Below are positions 6,643 to 8,793 of a DNA stretch of 8,793 bases, in pieces (the first letter of the stretch is position 1; each line of letters opens with the position of its first letter). This DNA is from Saprospiraceae bacterium (lineage in GTDB: Bacteria; Bacteroidota; Bacteroidia; Chitinophagales; Saprospiraceae): contig JACMLK010000160.1 in the NCBI GenBank assembly GCA_014379665.1, forward strand, positions 1 to 8,793. Reading direction: 5' to 3'. A model generated the notes under the pieces. That model had not been told where the DNA came from and searched no databases. It saw only the letters and a program-made list of their open reading frames with translations. Both the position numbers and the translations under genes were made by a program.

Positions 6643-6698
6643 AACCTCCCAACCCGCCAATACGCCAACCACCTAACTCGCCTACTCGCCAACCCGCA
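6643..6698. repeat. Degenerate 8-bp tandem repeat, seven units (consensus AACNCGCC)
   Basis: Seven consecutive octamers fill 56 bp exactly: AACCTCCC, AACCCGCC, AATACGCC, AACCACCT, AACTCGCC, TACTCGCC and AACCCGCA. On the minus strand, the direction of transcription of the neighbours, this reads as GGCGNGTT repeats. The array is strongly strand-asymmetric, with very few G on the plus strand, and much richer in GC than the surrounding intergenic DNA. It begins 1 bp after the pth stop codon, so it would lie at the start of the pth 3' untranslated region or the pth-dehydratase spacer. Its role is unknown. Confidence 0.75.
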
Positions 6699-6699
6699 C

Positions 6700-7314
6700 C
6701 TACCTATTCAATTGGTCCATCGTCAGCTTCAATCCGATCGTGGTAAAACTTTTAATAGCTTCAGATGCCTTAATAATCATTTTTTCCACCTCTTCTTTCT
6801 CATTTGACTTCCACTTGCCCAGCACATAATTGACCTGCTGCCCGGGATGAAAGTCTTTTCCTATTCCCATTCTCAGTCGGACATAATTGTGATGCCCAAG
6901 TTTATCGTGAATGTCTTTGAGTCCATTATGGCCACCATCGCTTCCTTTGTCCCGAAGTCTCATTTTGCCAAGATCAAGATGCAGGTCATCGACGATTATA
7001 AGCAGGTTTTCCGGTTGGATTTTTAACTTTTCCATCCAGTATTTTACAGATTTACCACTGAGGTTCATGTAGGTAGATGGCTTCAACAAAATAAGGGTAC
7101 GGCCTTTATACTTGATTTCTGTCATATCTCCATGTGTTTCCTGAGCGAAAGTAACTCCTGAATCACGAGCCAGATAATCCACTACATCAAAACCAATATT
7201 GTGTCTTGAATTTATATACTCCTGACCAATATTGCCAAGACCAACCATTAAATATTTCATCTCGTCTGCTTCAGTTCCTTTATTAGTAAACAGGTTTTTT
7301 ATCCATTCAAACAT
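6700..7314 (-). CDS. pth: Peptidyl-tRNA hydrolase
   Basis: Bacterial Pth cleaves the ester bond of peptidyl-tRNAs that drop off ribosomes, recycling tRNA in the cytoplasm. The 204-residue protein has all its signatures: VGLGNIGQEY (24-33), NSRHNIGF (35-42), KPSTYMNLSG (78-87), VDDLHLDLG (108-116) and KGSDGGHNGLKDI (123-135). Residues matching the E. coli active site are Asn28 (Asn10), catalytic His38 (His20), Asn84 (Asn68), Asp109 (Asp93) and Asn130 (Asn114). The ATG at 7314 adds an 18-residue leader (MFEWIKNLFTNKGTEADE) before Met19, where the canonical protein would begin. Similar amphipathic leaders occur, as I recall, in other Bacteroidota Pth proteins, so I keep the long form, but a start at Met19 (codon at 7258-7260) is possible. 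It is divergent from the radical SAM gene and upstream of the pterin dehydratase gene. Confidence 0.96.
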   Translation of the reverse strand: MFEWIKNLFTNKGTEADEMKYLMVGLGNIGQEYINSRHNIGFDVVDYLARDSGVTFAQETHGDMTEIKYKGRTLILLKPSTYMNLSGKSVKYWMEKLKIQPENLLIIVDDLHLDLGKMRLRDKGSDGGHNGLKDIHDKLGHHNYVRLRMGIGKDFHPGQQVNYVLGKWKSNEKEEVEKMIIKASEAIKSFTTIGLKLTMDQLNR

Positions 7315-7318
7315 AGGG

Positions 7319-7326
7319 CAAAAATA
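7319..7326 (-). promoter_or_regulatory. Candidate -7 box (TATTTTTG) immediately upstream of pth
   Basis: The minus strand reads TATTTTTG, an exact TAnnTTTG match, ending only 4 bp before the first pth ATG. If used, transcription would begin at or just inside that codon. The long form would then be nearly leaderless, while a start at Met19 would have a leader of about 50 bases. No good -33 partner is visible, and the AT-rich context makes a chance match possible. Confidence 0.35.
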
Positions 7327-7411
7327 GTCTATTGAACTGTAAACCTATTAATAATTGCTGCCATAAACACACTTAATTCAAAAACTAACGGGCTTTGTTA
7401 TGAATACATCA

Positions 7412-7419
7412 TACTTTTA
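7412..7419 (+). promoter_or_regulatory. Weak -7-like box (TACTTTTA) upstream of the radical SAM gene
   Basis: TACTTTTA matches TAnnTTTG except for the last base. TTTG at 7394-7397 lies 14 bp upstream, closer than the usual spacing. The box ends 23 bp before the ATG at 7443, a sensible distance. It is a tentative call. Confidence 0.28.
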
Positions 7420-7442
7420 CACAAAATAAATAAAACTCCGCA

Positions 7443-8465
7443 ATGAGTATTTATATAAAGGACATTTCTGTATTTATCAATAGAATGACAATTCGCAAGG
7501 CATTTAACGCTTTGTTGTTGTTTTCTTCATATCATATGACCAGGTGGTTGGGCAAACCTATTCAGTGGGGACTGCCTATGACTATATCTATTGAACCCAC
7601 CACAGCCTGCAATCTGAGATGTCCGGAATGCCCTTCAGGCCTGAGAAGTTTCAGTCGGGAAACCGGTAACCTAAAAGAAGATTTTTTCAGAACTACCATT
7701 GACGACTTGTATAAAGATCTGATCTATCTGATATTCTATTTTCAGGGAGAGCCATATATAAATCCCAAATTTCTGGACATGGTTGCTTATGCATCCAAAA
7801 AAGGAGTCTATACCATAACCTCCACCAACGGACACTTTTTAAATGACGAAAACGCAAGAAAAACAATCTTATCCGGGCTTGACAGGATGATTATTTCTGT
7901 CGATGGCACTACGCAGGAAGTTTATGAAAACTATAGAAAAGAAGGCAAATTAGCGACAGTACTTCAGGGTGCCGAAAATGTGGTGAAATGGAAAAAGAAA
8001 TTAAATTCAAAAACGCCCCATATCATTTTTCAGTTTTTAGTCGTCAAACCAAACGAACATCAAATCCCTGAAATATACAAATTGGCTAAAGAAATTGGAG
8101 TAGATGAAGTGAAACTTAAAACCGCACAGGTCTATGATTATGAAAACGGAAATGACCTGATCCCAACAATTGAAAAGTATTCCAGATACGACAGACAACC
8201 TGACGGTACATACAGAGTCAAAAACAAATTGTTAAATCATTGCTGGAAACTCTGGCATGCATGTGTCATCACCTGGGATGGTCTGGTAGTACCTTGTTGT
8301 TTTGATAAAGACGCTACCCACAGATTGGGAGATATAAAGAAAATAAAATTCAGAGACATCTGGCATGGGGCATCTTATAATTTGTTTAGAAAATCACTCC
8401 TGCAAGGGCGTGATCAGATAGATATATGCAGGAACTGTACTGAAGGATGTAAGGTGTGGGCCTGA
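7443..8465 (+). CDS. Radical SAM/SPASM domain protein, substrate unknown
   Basis: The 340-residue protein has the radical SAM cluster motif Cys56-x3-Cys60-x2-Cys63 within EPTTACNLRCPECPSG. The next conserved strand carries FQGEPYINPKF (100-110), the counterpart of the GGEP motif that contacts S-adenosylmethionine, and SVDGTTQEVYENYR (152-165) is the usual later barrel motif. The C-terminal third has SPASM-type cysteines: Cys267, Cys274, Cys285-Cys286, Cys329, Cys332 and Cys336, enough for one or two auxiliary iron-sulfur clusters. Such enzymes generate a 5'-deoxyadenosyl radical to modify peptides, enzymes or small molecules. The N-terminal 45 residues contain a hydrophobic patch (AFNALLLFSSYHM) that could associate with membrane; there is no cleavable signal peptide. 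No precursor peptide or partner is adjacent, so the substrate cannot be named. It appears to be a single-gene unit. Confidence 0.88.
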   Translation: MSIYIKDISVFINRMTIRKAFNALLLFSSYHMTRWLGKPIQWGLPMTISIEPTTACNLRCPECPSGLRSFSRETGNLKEDFFRTTIDDLYKDLIYLIFYFQGEPYINPKFLDMVAYASKKGVYTITSTNGHFLNDENARKTILSGLDRMIISVDGTTQEVYENYRKEGKLATVLQGAENVVKWKKKLNSKTPHIIFQFLVVKPNEHQIPEIYKLAKEIGVDEVKLKTAQVYDYENGNDLIPTIEKYSRYDRQPDGTYRVKNKLLNHCWKLWHACVITWDGLVVPCCFDKDATHRLGDIKKIKFRDIWHGASYNLFRKSLLQGRDQIDICRNCTEGCKVWA

Positions 8466-8480
8466 GGTAAAAAAATAATT

Positions 8481-8793
8481 CTATACAAATGGTACCCGTG
8501 CCGGTTTGTTTTTAGAAATAATGTCAGATTTTAGCCACTTATCACCCAGAAAAATGCAGATTTTATAAGCAGCATAAGCAAAAAAAGGAGCGGCCACTAC
8601 ATCAATGGAATAATGAACATGTTGAAGTACTACCAAAATACCTACTACCAAAGCGAAAAAGAACAAGGCCCTTTTTAACCATGGAACATCAACAACCAAT
8701 CCGACAAGGATAAGATTGGCCGTGTGTCCTGAGAAAAACAGATCTTTTAGTAATACATCTCCACCATAAAACAGTATTTCTACCACAGGGTCA
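8481..8793 (-). CDS. C-terminal part of a PAP2_C-type membrane phosphatase/transferase, cut by the right edge
   Basis: The frame is open to the right edge, so the 5' end is missing; a GTG at 8786 is internal and not a convincing start. About 104 residues are visible. DLFFSGHTA followed some 40 residues later by HVHYSIDV is the catalytic pattern of the PAP2_C/sphingomyelin-synthase-like branch of the PAP2 superfamily: one His in SGHT, and the His and Asp of HYSxD completing the triad. Hydrophobic helices lie between the motifs (LILVGLVV, and LFFFALVVGILVVL) and after them (VVAAPFFAYAAYKICIFL), followed by a basic cytosolic tail. Such proteins hydrolyse or transfer phospholipid headgroups or lipid phosphates at the membrane. 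Substrate and full length cannot be judged here. The gene converges with the radical SAM gene, 15 bp apart, with no terminator hairpin between. Confidence 0.82.
   Translation of the reverse strand, partial: DPVVEILFYGGDVLLKDLFFSGHTANLILVGLVVDVPWLKRALFFFALVVGILVVLQHVHYSIDVVAAPFFAYAAYKICIFLGDKWLKSDIISKNKPARVPFV

Noticed and set aside
6583..6807. 74-codon plus-strand frame starting at TTG
   Set aside because: Its length comes from the stop-free octamer repeat and from sequence antisense to pth; no supporting start or motif.
8466..8480. Possible terminator between the convergent radical SAM and PAP2_C genes
   Set aside because: There is an A-rich run but no inverted repeat that would form a stable stem.

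Overview
The window looks like chromosomal DNA of a Bacteroidota bacterium, probably close to the Saprospirales or Chitinophagales; the order is a guess. The evidence is AT-rich intergenic DNA, no clear Shine-Dalgarno sequences, several matches to the Bacteroidota -7 box TAnnTTTG, and Bacteroidota-type proteins such as a three-part GH3/serine-hydrolase fusion and an N-terminally extended peptidyl-tRNA hydrolase. Most of it is ordinary housekeeping and cell-envelope gene content. I see no defence system, phage, CRISPR array, RNA gene or complete insertion sequence.

Layout, left to right. At the left edge the first codons of a minus-strand membrane protein run off the window (about 1-141, possibly starting at 189). 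An AT-rich gap follows, with a candidate promoter for a small secreted protein of unknown function (508-975, plus) that ends at a strong hairpin terminator (1004-1036). Next is a 165-bp MITE-like element with perfect 23-bp inverted ends (1065-1229). It lies between convergent genes, 7 bp past the stop codon of a gamma-carbonic-anhydrase-like hexapeptide protein (1237-1749, minus). That gene sits 17 bp downstream of a 1092-residue secreted protein joining a NagZ-type GH3 glucosaminidase to a class-C-beta-lactamase-like serine hydrolase (1767-5045, minus); the two probably form one transcript.

A divergent intergenic region separates this pair from a saccharopine-dehydrogenase/enoyl-reductase-like oxidoreductase (5153-6286, plus). 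That gene converges, with a 9-bp gap, on a short pterin-4a-carbinolamine dehydratase (6296-6547, minus). Upstream of the dehydratase is peptidyl-tRNA hydrolase (6700-7314, minus). The 152-bp gap between them carries a degenerate 8-bp tandem repeat right after the pth stop. Divergent from pth is a radical SAM/SPASM protein (7443-8465, plus), which converges with a 15-bp gap on the C-terminal part of a PAP2_C-type membrane phosphatase or transferase (8481-8793, minus, cut by the right edge).

The genes do not form one pathway. The clearest functional idea is in the GH3/serine-hydrolase fusion: it combines in one exported chain two activities that act in sequence on muropeptides in some Gram-positive bacteria. 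The points most worth following up are the MITE-like element, the two extra loops around the serine-hydrolase active site of the fusion, and the octamer repeat behind pth.
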